Shown here: piece by piece, positions 34,601 to 45,520 of the stretch
Layout of the letters: each line of letters begins with the position of its first letter
Position numbering within the stretch: position 1 is the first letter of the stretch
DNA from: Chamaecyparis obtusa
Lineage: Eukaryota > Streptophyta > Pinopsida > Cupressales > Cupressaceae
Assembly: GCA_027943335.1 (NCBI GenBank)
Contig: BSBK01001118.1
Location: 2,593,501 to 2,657,500, forward strand
Reading direction: 5' to 3'
Length of the DNA: 64,000 bases
The notes under the pieces: model-generated
The model's input: the letters and a program-made list of their open reading frames with translations, nothing else
Told to the model about the DNA's origin: nothing
The model's database searches: none
Position numbers and translations under genes: made by a program

Positions 34601-34982
34601 CAGGCTTTAAAGAATCCTCCATTGCCTTGGCCCAATCATCGTCTAAACCCTCGTTCAACATTCTATTGACTTCAAACCCTTCATCTAGCTTTATTGTGCC
34701 TTCATCTATGTTCGATGCCACTTCATCTATGTTTGGTGCCACTTCATCTATGTTTGCTGCCTCTTCACCTCTCACATTTTGCAATTCTATCATATCTTTG
34801 TAATAGTTATAAGCCCAAGGGCTTATACCACTATGCCCATGTCTTATCATATGTCGATAAATAAAATTTCTATTTTTCATTTTTCCACCAAGACAGTTAT
34901 TACATGGACATGGATATTTTTCCACATCCCTCTCATCATATGCATGATATTGATCTGTAGTCAACCTTCTTTGCTGATCCAT
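31625..34982 (-). pseudogene. TNP2-like CACTA transposase (decayed)
   Basis: The start ATG is at 34982 (MDQQRRLTTDQYHAYDER). In order: a transposase-associated region (YPCPCNNCLGG); the TNP2/Transposase_21 core with FDNKWPNFSQDPRNIRLGLA, LALDGVNPF, LPPWLVTKPFFLMLSLIIPG, IHDLPAYGTLSG and GCPACNF; a DUF4218-like part (LLEREFPPTIFNISMHLLIH); then, after a donor near 32520 and a small intron, a DUF4216-like exon (32374-31625, FRCKW-type LLKCKWIRPSAVQ and WSYVIETESRSKW). TNP2 cuts and joins the element ends. One frame from 34982 to 32523 holds six stops (34506, 34449, 34269, 34248, 34164, 32805); four lie where an Arg is expected and fit CGA to TGA. A frameshift is likely at the start of the last exon. 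Confidence 0.88.
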
Positions 34983-35427
34983 TTGTAATATTCTGCATTC
35001 TAGTATTAAATTAGAATCTGATTTCAAGAGAGCGAAAAATAAATCTGAAAACAAAATCAAATAAAGCATAAAAAACAATGAAAAAGTATGTTTCAAAGCA
35101 TAAAAAGCAGCAAAGTTTTGAATTACCTTTGAATTAATTGCAGAAGGTGTCCCCAAATTTGACCTTTCTTCAAAGAGGCCTGATGATATCAATTTTTTTA
35201 CGAATAGTGAATTCTTTGCCTATCTTTCAATAAGTCTCCGAGTCCTCTCCAAACAAGCTTTATCACCCATGCAAGTAGCCACTATAGTTATATGCACCTA
35301 AAATAAAAAATTTCAAATACACACATTAGATAATTAAAGACACTATAACCTATTAAAAAAACAACATAAATAAGAAGTTGAACAAAAGAAATTTTATGGT
35401 TATTAATATATATATATATATATATAT
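34983..35427. other. Region upstream of the TNP2-like gene
   Basis: The frame extends upstream of 34982 to 35192 but with low-complexity residues, so I take it as leader or intron. A TA repeat run begins at about 35405. No promoter motif could be fixed. Confidence 0.35.
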
Positions 35428-35523
35428 CACTAAACCATGTCAAGGATCGTGATAAGTGTTCTCCATGATAGAGTTATCACGATCATGGAGAACACTTATC
35501 ACAATCCTTGACATGGTTTAGTG
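35428..35523. repeat. 96-bp near-perfect hairpin with CACTA ends
   Basis: Arms 35428-35469 and 35482-35523 are 42-bp inverted repeats with one mismatch, around a 12-base loop. The arm starts CACTAAACCATGTCAAGGAT and TA repeats flank both sides, extending the stem. A partial third copy of the arm tip (CACTAAACCATG) lies at 35533-35544. It could be a tiny CACTA-type or other foldback MITE. Confidence 0.85.
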
Positions 35524-35544
35524 ATATATATATCACTAAACCAT

Positions 35545-36330
35545 GATAGGATCATTAAGGGGAATTACAGACTAAGACCCAAAAATAGTCATACTACCAA
35601 TTAGGAAACCTGTTAGTGTTTACACTGTTTGGAATAGTATCAAGGGTACTTAATGTCTACATGTACTTGCTAGAGAAGATGTCAGAGGTGGATTTGGGGA
35701 TCAGTGAAAGGTGTTTGGGGTCTTATGGGTAACTTGGAAGTATAAACATAGTAGGGGGTAAAGGTACTTGAAGAAGGGTTGTAGAGTCCTTAGTAAAGAA
35801 GGGCTAGTTGATGAGATTGGGGTAAGAATCCACATTAAAGAAGTCATCATACCTTGGAGGCAGGTGATAGGATGGGACTTAGGAAGTCCTTGGGTGGATG
35901 AATGAGGGATCCATTGGATGGACCTAGGAAGATTAGATAACAAAGTGTGAAAGGTAACCTGATGCAGGAGCATCAAGGCCAAGGATGAAGACTAAGAAGA
36001 CACTAGAGGAAACAAGATGACAACATGACCATATTGGGTCATTGAATGTAATAAGACCTTTTAAAGGTCCTTTTTTATATGTTTTGTAATCATTTTGTTA
36101 AAGTTCAAAATTGTAAGTCATTAATGGCATGATGGAAGGACAAGGGTTACCTAGGGGTCATTCAATGTAGTACAATGGAAAATGGAGTCCTAGAATGTAC
36201 TAGGGTGCATAAATGAGGTCAAAGAGTCATAAAGTGTATATAAAATGCAACAAATATGATGTAATAGCAAAAATATGTCAAATTGTCAAAATGTTGTCAA
36301 ACAAGCCACATAGGGCACTAAATATGTCAA
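35545..36330 (+). repeat. Diverged LTR-like repeat, copy 2
   Basis: From TGATGCAGGAGCATCA at 35960 it follows the same word order as 15950-16400. The part before 35960 has no clear match. Likely a Gypsy LTR remnant, opposite in strand to the CACTA genes. Confidence 0.5.
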
Positions 36331-36356
36331 AATATCTAAATGCATCCCATTCAAAA

Positions 36357-37570
36357 AGTAATGCTGCTAGAGATCTTGAACACTTCAAGGAGACAATAGG
36401 AACTACATCTATGGTTAGCATTGAAGACTGTAATACTGAGAAAGTAAAATCCTCAAAGAATAGCCCATCCAAAATAAACCAAGACATTACTACAAAGGTT
36501 GTGGAAAGAGGAATGGATAATGTGGTTGCAAAAGGTAGTAACTCTAAGCAAAATGCAAGGGGTAAAGAGAAGAAAGAAAAAGGTGGTGGGTTCAAATCAA
36601 AAAGTTCTATCATCCCTGAAGGTTCTAATTCAAATCAGTTGCTAAAAGACAGACACGCTAACAATGTTGTAGTTAAAATTCACGATTCTGTGGATCAAAA
36701 CATTGTTTAGAGAAGAAAAGGATCTGCAGATGTTGATTGCAAGGTGGAGAAGACAACAATCCCTCAATTTGACACAAACAATACAAATCCTTCATTGGGA
36801 CCTAATGAAGATACTGGTATTCAGGGCCTTAAACTTCAGTCCACAGCTGAAGGTTTCTGTCAGAAACTAGCACAAAAAAGTAAATTGGACACTAATGACT
36901 TGTCTTATGTAAAGAAATCTCCAAAAGAAAATCAAGGTGATGTTCATTTTACTGAAAAGATCCAGCCCAAAAACAAGGATGTTGCTTCTAAAAAAAATAT
37001 CGCTGAGAGTTGTGATCATAAACTGAAGAAAAGAGAGAGCTCTTCTACTGCAGGCACAACTCAATCTCCAGAAAAGAACAAAGATATCAATTGGGTCACT
37101 AACAATGACTGGTCTCAAGGTGCAGATGGGCGTTATGATAGAAAGGACAATACTCTTAGTCGTAACAGTGAGAAGAAGATTGCTAATGATGCCTATGTAG
37201 ATAGTCAGCATGCAGGAGAGGAACGTGGGATTGATTGTAATCCAGGGAAACTTCAACTGGTTGGGAGAACTCATGATGGAAAAGTTATGAACAGGGCAAG
37301 AGATATGAGCACTATCAGTCCAGAAGTAAAGACTGCAAAGAAAACTAAGGCAGATAATCATTCTAAGAAGAATCACATATCACTGTTTAGAAATTCCAGT
37401 GATGTGAGTATAGAGGGAGACAATGGAAGTGATTCGGGGGTCTCATCTCTAAAGGGGTCTGCTAGTGACTCTCCACATTCATACGATTAAGATGCAGGAA
37501 GCAGAGACAATATATCGAAGATGCAGTCAATAAAATCTAAGACAAATTGGGAACCTTCAACTAATGGTAT
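36357..37570 (+). pseudogene. 1.2-kb coding-like stretch, possible captured nuclear-protein exon
   Basis: One plus-strand frame stays open from about 36357 to 37570 except for a TAG (36708) and a TAA (37488), where the frame simply continues. The protein is rich in Lys, Ser, Asn and Asp, with segments such as KQNARGKEKKEKGGGFKSKS and GSDSGVSSLKGSASDSPHS. The reading ends near GGTATGAA, a possible donor. It has the look of a disordered region of a large plant nuclear protein. I do not recognise it, and no domain is visible. As it lies inside the CACTA borders and opposite to its genes, capture of a host exon is one explanation; an unknown retroelement ORF is another. Confidence 0.5.
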
Positions 37571-37851
37571 GAATTTTTATCTAAAAAGTGCAAAGATTTT
37601 AATACTTTATTACAAATTTTGTGTGTTGTGGAGTATGTTCTGTAATCTTTTAAGGGAGTCTGGAAGAACTTATTTATCAACTAATTTTCTTAAGCTATAT
37701 CATGAAAGAAAAATAAGTATAAAAGAGAGTTTTATATCTAGTGATTAATACCATAGTGTGGCTATTGGATGAATTTTTTATGTAACTCCTTATAATTTTA
37801 TTAACATTCCAATTGCATTCAAAATCATCTGTAATTCATGCATGAGATGCT

Positions 37852-38760
37852 GATGTAGGGGCATCATATGCTCATCACAGGAGAAGTGAAAGACACAATG
37901 CTAGGGGAGGATCTTCCATGAGAGGAAGAGGAAGAACAACTCAAGTTTGGGAGGAGAAGGACAAAGGTCCTAGTTCTGATTCTAGAGGAGGACCAAATCA
38001 GAGAGGTGGTAGGAGTGGACAAGGAAGAGGAAGTGGTTTGTTTATGGGCACGTGCTTCACATGTGGAAAGGTGGGGCATCAATCCTACCAATGTCCTGAC
38101 AAAGAGAAGAGAATACACCTGGTCCAAGAAGAAGACAAGGAAGAAATGCCAAAAGGTAATGCAGACCCTGAGACAGGAGAGTTCTTAATGTTTAGGAGAG
38201 GCAAGGAATGGACACCACAAGTAAGTATTTTCAGGACAAATTGTTTAATACAAGGTGAAGTTTATAAATTAGTCATAGATTCAGGTACTTGCAGCAATCT
38301 AATATCATGGGATGTTGTCATTGCTTTGAAACTGCCTATTCAACACCATCCTAGGCCTTATTATGCTACATGGGTGGAAGACAATCAGAATTTCATAGTG
38401 CATCATCAGACCATGGTAACCTTTTCAATAGGTGAGTACATTGATCAAATATTATGTGATGTTGTCAATATGAACTGTGCACATGTCATCCTAGGTAGAA
38501 CTTGGCAAGTCTCTAGGTGAGTTGCACATGACTGCTACACCAATGTTTATACCTTATGGAGTAATGGAAAAAATATTCAATTGACACCATTACCTTGCAA
38601 AGGGAATGAGTCTCTTCTCATAAGGAGCATTAGAGAACTAGATACTGGTCAGGTAGAGGGTGGAATGCAATTGAAATAGCAGGTCATGATGGAAGACAAG
38701 GGGCAGAAAATTCAGAACTCTGTGACAGAGATTAGGACAGCGTTTCAAAGTGGTGAAGGA
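37852..38760 (+). pseudogene. Ty3/Gypsy gag C-terminus and protease remnant
   Basis: An Arg/Gly-rich stretch precedes a CCHC knuckle, CFTCGKVGHQSYQC (about 38053-38094), and then an aspartic-protease-like domain: RTNCLIQGEVYKLVIDSGTC (active-site DSG) and CAHVILGRTWQ (the ILGR.W motif of Gypsy proteases). A stop follows at 38518, after which DCYTNVYTLWSNGKNIQLTP continues the usual sequence between protease and RT. RT, RNase H and integrase are absent. It is a truncated Gypsy element on the plus strand. Confidence 0.83.
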
Positions 38761-39270
38761 GTGTAGGTTGGTAAGGTATATTGTCCTGATAAGGACAGTC
38801 AAATGAGTGTACAACAACATGGGAAAAGACAGCACTCACCCTGTCATGAGGTGACACAGACAAAGAAGGAGCAGGCAGACATAAAGACTGTCAAGACAGT
38901 CAAGGAACCCAACAAAAGAGTAGTGGTGACTGCCTCAGAGGCAGAGATCATAAAGGCTAACCCATGTTTGAAGTTTTTGCATGCAGGTACTAGGAAGAGA
39001 GGGCATTTTACATTAGGGGACTTCATTCCTAAGCATCAAGTGCAGAGACATGGAGAAAGGGAAGTCATCAATGCAAGACAATGTTCTTGGGACAAGAACA
39101 ACTTTCAAGGTGGTGAATTTGATGCAGGGGCATCATATGCTCATCATAGGTATCTTGGAGATCCAAGGTATTCCAATGGACATGGAGCATCTTATAAGGT
39201 CAATTGGTCAATTCTTCAGCCAATCATGGCATTTCAAAGCACAAAGAGTTATAATTTTGTATGATGTCTT
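38761..39270 (+). pseudogene. Gypsy-associated coding remnant downstream of the protease
   Basis: The frame from 38803 to 39264 (SVQQHGKRQHSPC ... TVKEPNKRVVVTASEAEIIK) is charged and fits the linker before RT in Gypsy polyproteins, but no catalytic motif is seen. A 25-base word near its end (39121-39145, GATGCAGGGGCATCATATGC) repeats that at 37852-37876. Confidence 0.45.
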
Positions 39271-39960
39271 GATTGATTCCAATGTTGAAAAGATGTAATT
39301 GATCCATGGAATAGGATCTAGAGGTTGTTTAGGGTAGAGAAGTCATTTGATAGGGTCTAGTATGAAGTCATAATAATATCAAGTCATTTCATAAATTTAA
39401 AACATTCAATAAGTCCTTTAAAATATAGTTTATTGCTTTATAAAATTCAAATTTGGAATGTAACGGTTATATGGGCATTTTGGAGGGAAACTCCATAGTT
39501 TAAATTTTATAAAGAGTTAACATATGAGACCGGTTGGGATTAGTTGAGGGGGTTAGTTACCACCCCTCAAGTCTATAAATAATTGCTTGTATAGACTGGA
39601 AGCAGCATGGTACGGACTGTTTCTCAAAACTGAATAAAAGTGCTCTGTTTTAATAGAACTTGTCAGGAATTTCGAGTTTCTTGTTCATCTTTTGCAGTGG
39701 GATACATTATATGGTGTTTTCAAACATGTTTTGATGTAAAGATCCAAGATTTGAACCCAAATTTGTAAGTGGTTTGTTCAAATTCATTGAGTGCTGACTG
39801 TTACAGACAGTTTATTGACAGTTTTGAAGTTTCTTTCAAATAATCATGACCATTCTATGAAATTTCTTTTGTTTCTTCATAGAATGGTATTTCTCTAACA
39901 TGTATGAGTATTTCTAATCCATTAATGATCATCTAACTGTAATAATTGGTGGCCACCAAG
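39271..39960 (+). repeat. LTR-like sequence with TATA and polyadenylation signals
   Basis: TCTATAAATAATTG near 39570 looks like a TATA box. AATAAAAGTGCTCTG about 60 bp on looks like a polyadenylation signal. The arrangement is that of a U3-R-U5 LTR following the Gypsy remnant in the same orientation. Both ends are unclear. Confidence 0.5.
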
Positions 39961-42054
39961 CATTTAAAAGGTGAAAATAAGAGGAAAAGTGAGGGGACAG
40001 TCATTATAGAGAGTGATTGGTCTTAAGGAGGATAGTATTTGATTTTTGATTCATGATTATGATGTTGAAAATTTGATGTTTGCACTTGGAATTATTCAAA
40101 GAAGTCATTGCACGTTTGAGATTGGTGATACCCTAGGAACAAGGGTTTATAAGGGATGAATTGGGGCTTTTGGGGTTAGGGAACCCTTAGCATGAAATTG
40201 AGAGTGTATTTGTCTAATTAAAGACATTTGAGGAACCTATGAAAATTTTGGAATCCACATCTTATGTCCTCCTATCAGTTGCTTTGTAAATGCACCATTC
40301 CTAGATTGTTGAAAATAGGGGTAGTCTGAAGAATCTCTGATATTTTCCAAAGGAGTTGCATCTCAGCCTTATGTATGTTTTGTATGAGGATAAAGGGTGT
40401 CTGAAAAGGTCATTTTTTCAAATATTCTTTTGAGAAAATCAAAAGTTAAGTCCACATTTGTCTTGCTGCTGTCACTGAATTGAAAAGTTGCATTGACAAC
40501 ATTTGGCTACTTTGGGCATTTTTACTTAAAAGGTGTTGATACTAAAAGATATTGTTTGGAACATGTTATATATGCTTGAATAAACCTATTGAAGCCTTAA
40601 AACATCTTGGAGTTGATTTTTTGTAGATTATGCCTATCAGGACCTAGAAGGGTCACTTGGAACACTTCTACACTTTTGCTCATTTTGGGTTGTTTCTTGG
40701 TTCACCACCCTATCCTCTACATCAGATGCAGACATTGTTGATATAAAGTTTGAGGCATGATTTCATTTCAGAATTAAAGGTGTCTTTGTGGCTGACTTTA
40801 ATATTAGGTTGCCTTTGCTGGCTTCATTCCATTTAGATGATCCTTTTTTTACATCTCCCTATCGCCAAGTATCTATTAGCTAAGGAGCAACTTTCTTGGC
40901 CTCTAGCACCTTTGAAGCTGAAATGATCTTATAATTCTTAATTGTTTTGTGAGAGAATTTTTTTCCATAATATCTGTGTACTCTTCACACTATCAAATCT
41001 TTCATAGGCATGTGCATGGTAGAATTTAAAGCACCTAGTTTCTTGTTAGCCTTTATCTCAAATTGTTGTTTCTTGTCGTTAACTGTTTACATGCTCCCTT
41101 TTTCCACTGCTTGCTTTGCTGAGCATCTAGTAGTTATTCTTTGTTGTTCTCTTAATTGATAATTCATTAGTAATCTGTGATTTCCTTTTTGGTCCCTTTT
41201 CATCCTACTAGTTTGAATTGTTTCCTTGGGAGCATGGGAACTATGCTCAACTATCATCATATGCTTTTTTTTGAGGTTGTTTCTTGTAAATATGTCAACC
41301 ATGCCTAGACCCCTATTTCAGATATATTTTCATCATTGTGGAATGGGAACAGTTTGATATTTGAATTCCTTAGGGATTTTGTGTAGTTGCCCACTAATTA
41401 AAAAATATTTAAAGAGATTTTGATGAAGAATAAGAATTCTAGGAGGTATTGATGATCATCTTTTCATTCTGGATGATGAGAAGAAAGAAACATCTAATGA
41501 GGAGTATTAAAAAAGGAACTCCATAATGATAGGACTAAAAAGAAAAAGTTTCTTACTAAAACTAGATTTAAAACTAAAATAGTTTTAATAATAACTCAAT
41601 CCAAATTCCATGGTCAAACAATAAGATTAAATCATTAATGATCTTAATGTGCAAACTAAAACTCAAAATTATAATTACAAAGTATAAAGTTGTAAAATAC
41701 CAAATTTATATGGTGAATACAAAGTGCTGAAGTAAATACACATTGAGAAATTAAAGATCCATTGATCCGGTGATCAATTTGATGCAGTGATACTATTATT
41801 GTGTCATGGATCAATCAATCAGATGCAACACATGCTCTAGGGAACTGGGACTAGACATCTGATAGAATAAATGTATGATAGCAACAGAATGGCCAGATGG
41901 TTTTTTATTTAGACCACCTTGGTAACTTGTCTGGAATGTTCAATCTCTTTATGATCTTCTTTCGATGTTCTATTTGTGCCTAATGGCTAGGATGATTTTA
42001 TAATTCAAATCCTTAAAAAATGAAAGCACAATAATTTTAAAAAGATACATGCAG
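39961..42054. other. CACTA interior before the CLC exon, no gene seen
   Basis: No domain recognised on either strand. The part just before 42055 ends with ATGCAG, a usable splice acceptor. It may hold captured introns of the CLC gene, but nothing here proves it. Confidence 0.35.
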
Positions 42055-42326
42055 GTGGTGAAGTGCTCTTCTTTGGAGGAAATTTTTCACAACTGCAGTG
42101 GTTGTTGTAGTACTGCAAGCATTCATTGATTATTGTGGAAGTGGAAACTGTGGGCTTTTTGGAGGTGGAGGACTGATAATGTTTGATGTGAGTTCAGTGA
42201 CTATAAAATATATGGCTATTGATCTACTTCTAGTAGTGATATTAGGTGTCATTGGAGGAGTGGTGGGAGCAGTATATAACTACCTTCTTGAGCATACTCT
42301 GAGAATATATGCCTTAATCAATCAGT
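42055..42326 (+). pseudogene. Captured exon of a plant CLC chloride channel/transporter
   Basis: Between an acceptor (ATGCAG) and a donor (GTAAGT at 42327) the plus strand encodes SALLWRKFFTTAVVVVVLQA, GSGNCGLFGGGGLIMFDVSS and VILGVIGGVVGAVYNYLLE, ending LRIYALIN. This order matches the membrane-domain segment of plant vacuolar or endomembrane CLC proteins, where GNCGLFG..GLIMFDV is characteristic. CLCs move chloride or nitrate across membranes, often in exchange for protons. One exon, about 90 codons of the usual 750-800, is present. TGA at 42059 near the start replaces an expected Arg. No neighbouring CLC exon was found, so this is a captured gene fragment. Confidence 0.85.
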
Positions 42327-43420
42327 AAGTTCTCCAAGGCACAAAAAAAAAACTTCGTATTAGATTGTGGCTAAAGCAATGAAAAATTGTATGTTCCCCT
42401 ATTCTTCATTTTTCTCCGTGGCATATTTTCCCCTGCATACATGTGGACTACTTTCATTTCTGGACTTTTAGGTCTCATGCATGTCTCTAGATGAAAATAT
42501 TAAGTGGAGTTAAAGAGAAACAGTGGCAGATTGCATCTGAAGCTTGTTCTTATAAGTGTGTCTTGTGACAGAAATGTGAGGATATCTCTGAACTAATTAG
42601 AGAACCCACATTGTGAAATTGATGGAAGAGTACATTGTTGATATTAATCAATTGGCACAAGTAAATTCTTAGGGTTGGTTTGAAATCTTAAAATACTACA
42701 AACTTGGGTTAACACCTGGCAGTTGGCCATTTTCTGGAAGTATTTCCAATTAATAAGATGCCAAAATTGTGACAATGCATCTTATTTTAGGACTTGGTTA
42801 TAGCAAGGCTACAGTGTGAGGGTATACCCTTAAACTCTATCCGATCATCAAACTATCCGAATGAACATACTAACAAACAACATGGTTAACAATGTGCAAA
42901 AAAGACAATAGTTTCATGCTCAATACAAATATCCTACACAATGAAGATTGCAATAATGCTATCTTCACACTCATAGAAATCAATTAACGGATGTTAAAGG
43001 ACAAATCTGTCACCGAAAGATGGGAACAGAATATTCATGGATGGGATAGGAAAGAAAAGAGCTATTGATAGTAGGAAAGTAGAAGACAGTCTTAACAAGA
43101 AGCTGAATATTCATTGAACATACCTTCAATGTAGAGTTCTCTTGTGCCCAGAATTGATCCTTCGCTCTCTTGCACCCAGCATTGAAGCTTTCTAATGCAC
43201 AAAAATTGCCGTTTGTTGACACCGAATGGATGTGGAGATTTTATTGCACAATCCGGCGGTTTCCATTTTGGTTTCTTCCCGCTCTCCTGCACCCAAAATG
43301 CATGCCTTGCTCTCCCGTGCCGAAAATGCATGCCTGCCTCTACGCGGGAAACTCAACCTGCTCGAAAATGGACTTGTGTATGTCGATCCTCTAATTTATT
43401 TGCAGAGTTTTAGACATTAA
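42327..43420. other. Sequence after the CLC exon, no gene seen
   Basis: It may include part of the following CLC intron. Short overlapping frames at 43090-43420 lie on both strands without homology. A GC-richer block at 43120-43380 stands out from the AT-rich surroundings. Confidence 0.35.
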
Positions 43421-43900
43421 TAGGATATTCATTTTAATAAAAGACACTTTTATATGGTGAGTATTTTTAAACTATAATTTTTTATATTTATTTATTTACT
43501 TATTTATACTTGTATAAATATATATATTAAGGCTTGTAATTTTTAATAAGATTAATATTAAAAAACATTCAAAATATATAGCATTTTATTAATAACTAAA
43601 ATTATTAATATAATTATATATTTTTTAAAATTTTAATAATAGATTATATACTTAATTTTAAAATAATAAATTTATTTATATTAATAATAATTATATTATA
43701 ATATATAAATATACAATTGAAAATATAAAATTATAATTAAAATAAACATTAAAAATAAAAAATAAAAAAAATTATAAAACTTAAAATTTAATCTTTAAGT
43801 ATTGATGTTCACACATTATATCTTTTAAATATTAAAAATTTGAAGTTAAACATACTTTTAAATTAATTATTTTAATGATTAAAAATTTGGATGTAGTTTT
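43421..43900. other. Extremely AT-rich stretch
   Basis: A run of TTAATAATAATTATA-type sequence with almost no G or C. It has no coding capacity and could be a matrix-attachment-like or slippage-grown region. Confidence 0.6.
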
Positions 43901-45189
43901 CTTTTATCAAAATGGTACCATTTTTTAGAATTCAAAAGTGTGATGCGAAAATTAACTACTCTGACATATACGACATAATTGCACTGACATACTCAACATT
44001 CGTGGAGAAGCGTGCAAAACTCCGATGCAAACTTTTGGCTCTAATATAGCAAGCACCTTTCTAGTGAGGATGAATAAAACTACTTAGTATTCATTGCATT
44101 TTGGTAATACTTGTACAAAGTCGAAGAACATGTCTCCTATAAAAATGAATGGAGCAATTAGCACTCATTGCATCTAAGTGATGCTTGTAGATGAAAGTCT
44201 CCATACTTCACCTCTCGAAGCATCACCTGGATGTAATAAGTGCCAAGTGTTTGGTTCATTCTCAAAAGAGATGGGTTCTTATTAACCACAATTGATGAAA
44301 CATCCAATTACTTTGACTCAAAAACTAAAAAGTGGAATTTTTATCACTAATGTTTTGGGTTCTTATATTGGTAGATATGAAATTAGAGTCTGTTAAGCTT
44401 ACTAAGTTTCATATCTTGTCTTTCCTTTCGATTATCATTAATCACATCATATTCTATTTTTCTTACAATTAAATTCATATCTTGTCTTTCCTAATTTCGA
44501 TTTTCATTAATCACATCATATTCTATTTTTCTTGCAAATAAAATTTGATTTTTTCATAGATCCCATCAAATGTGTTATTTTTATAATTATTATAACAATT
44601 TTGAATGCATTGCATTCACTTTTTCAAATTTGTGGGAAATTTTAGTCTCATTTTCAAAAGTCTTTCAATAGAATATCTATATATACTTTTGATTTATGTT
44701 AATATCATATTTTCACACTTTACCTTACTATATAAAAATTTATATACATTTATGGATTTTTTTCCCCTTTTCTCCTATAATATATTACGTTGACCATGAC
44801 ATATCTATATATGTCAACCACCAAATATTGTACTATGAGGTGATTTGGATTCTCATCATGATGTAAGCAATATAATTGTACTAATTTTCAATCCTTATAA
44901 TTATAATTAAGGAAAAGTGGACTAGACTGCAGTCGATTTTAATGTAATTAGAACTATTATTTGTTAAGACCCATACAACAAATTTTGTTAATTATAATTT
45001 GGCTATTCCTTTTGATAACACTATCTCTAATTCTTGTTTATCAATCGGTTTTGAAATCACCAAAAACCAAGATTTATGGCATGAGAAGGACCGTGTGCAT
45101 ATAGTTGCTCACACAATAAGCCTACTAACGAGAAAGCATTAGTGGTCAATTGGAATTTCTAAGTCTATGATATTATATTCAAATGTTAT
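43901..45189. other. Right part of the CACTA element, before its subterminal repeats
   Basis: In the element's own (minus) orientation this is the 5' leader region, where the promoter would be. Two similar 60-base segments (CATATCTTGTCTTTCC ... ATCACATCATATTCTA) lie at about 44408-44463 and 44468-44527. No gene. Confidence 0.4.
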
Positions 45190-45520
45190 AATTATAAATG
45201 AGGTATAATCGTTCATTTAGTCATTTTGTTTAGGTGACTAATTATGTAGTCATTAATTTAATCATTTATTTAATAAATTTTGTTTGGGTAACGAATTATT
45301 AGTGACTAGTTATTTAATCATTTAATTAGTCATTTATTTGATCATCTGTTTAGTCATTTTTATTTGTCTACACTTGTGGTTTTATCTTATGATCAAATTA
45401 GTCACGTATTTAGTCATTTATATTTGTGAAGTACAAAACATTAGTGGAATATGATCAATTTTAGTCATGTGACTAAAAGTTTTAGTCATGTAGTCACATA
45501 TTTGCCAAAATGTACTAGTG
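45190..45520. repeat. Right subterminal repeats and terminus of the CACTA element
   Basis: TAGTCATT, AATCATTT and GTGACTA words are densely repeated up to TGTACTAGTG at 45520. The outermost parts of both ends, compared in inverted orientation, share CACTAGTACA, then short runs such as GATCA and ACATGAC. Such repeats are the likely TNPA-binding region. Confidence 0.85.

Larger units (their letters stand above)
13031..45520 (-). mobile_element. 32.5-kb CACTA (En/Spm-type) transposon with gene fragments
   Basis: The ends are perfect 10-bp inverted repeats: CACTAGTACA at left, TGTACTAGTG at right. A GGA duplication flanks them. Behind both ends are subterminal TAGTCATT-rich repeats, the kind of region TNPA binds in known CACTA elements. 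Inside, on the minus strand, are a TNP2-like gene (34982-31625) and a TNPA-like gene (29954-13981), in the usual TNP2-then-TNPA order. The interior also holds a later LTR insert (24166-28352), Gypsy fragments, and pieces resembling host genes (CLC exon, LRR fragment, others). The host ORF2 frame is restored across the borders, which is independent proof of the ends. The TNP2 copy has many stops, so this copy is probably not autonomous now. Confidence 0.94.

Noticed and set aside
34983..35192. Extension of the TNP2-like protein upstream of 34982
   Set aside because: The extra residues are hydrophobic and low-complexity, unlike the N-terminus of TNP2 proteins; the Met at 34982 fits better.
36867..37376. 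A 169-codon minus-strand frame
   Set aside because: It is antisense to the longer coding-like plus-strand frame, and its hydrophobic, Ile/Ser/Phe-rich content is what reverse complements of Lys/Asn/Asp-rich coding sequence give.
42055..42326. CLC exon as part of a functional host gene
   Set aside because: No other CLC exon is seen in order on either side, an in-frame TGA lies near its start, and it sits inside proven transposon borders.
43092..43420. Overlapping short frames on both strands
   Set aside because: They only reflect a GC-richer patch; no homology, splice context or conserved motif.
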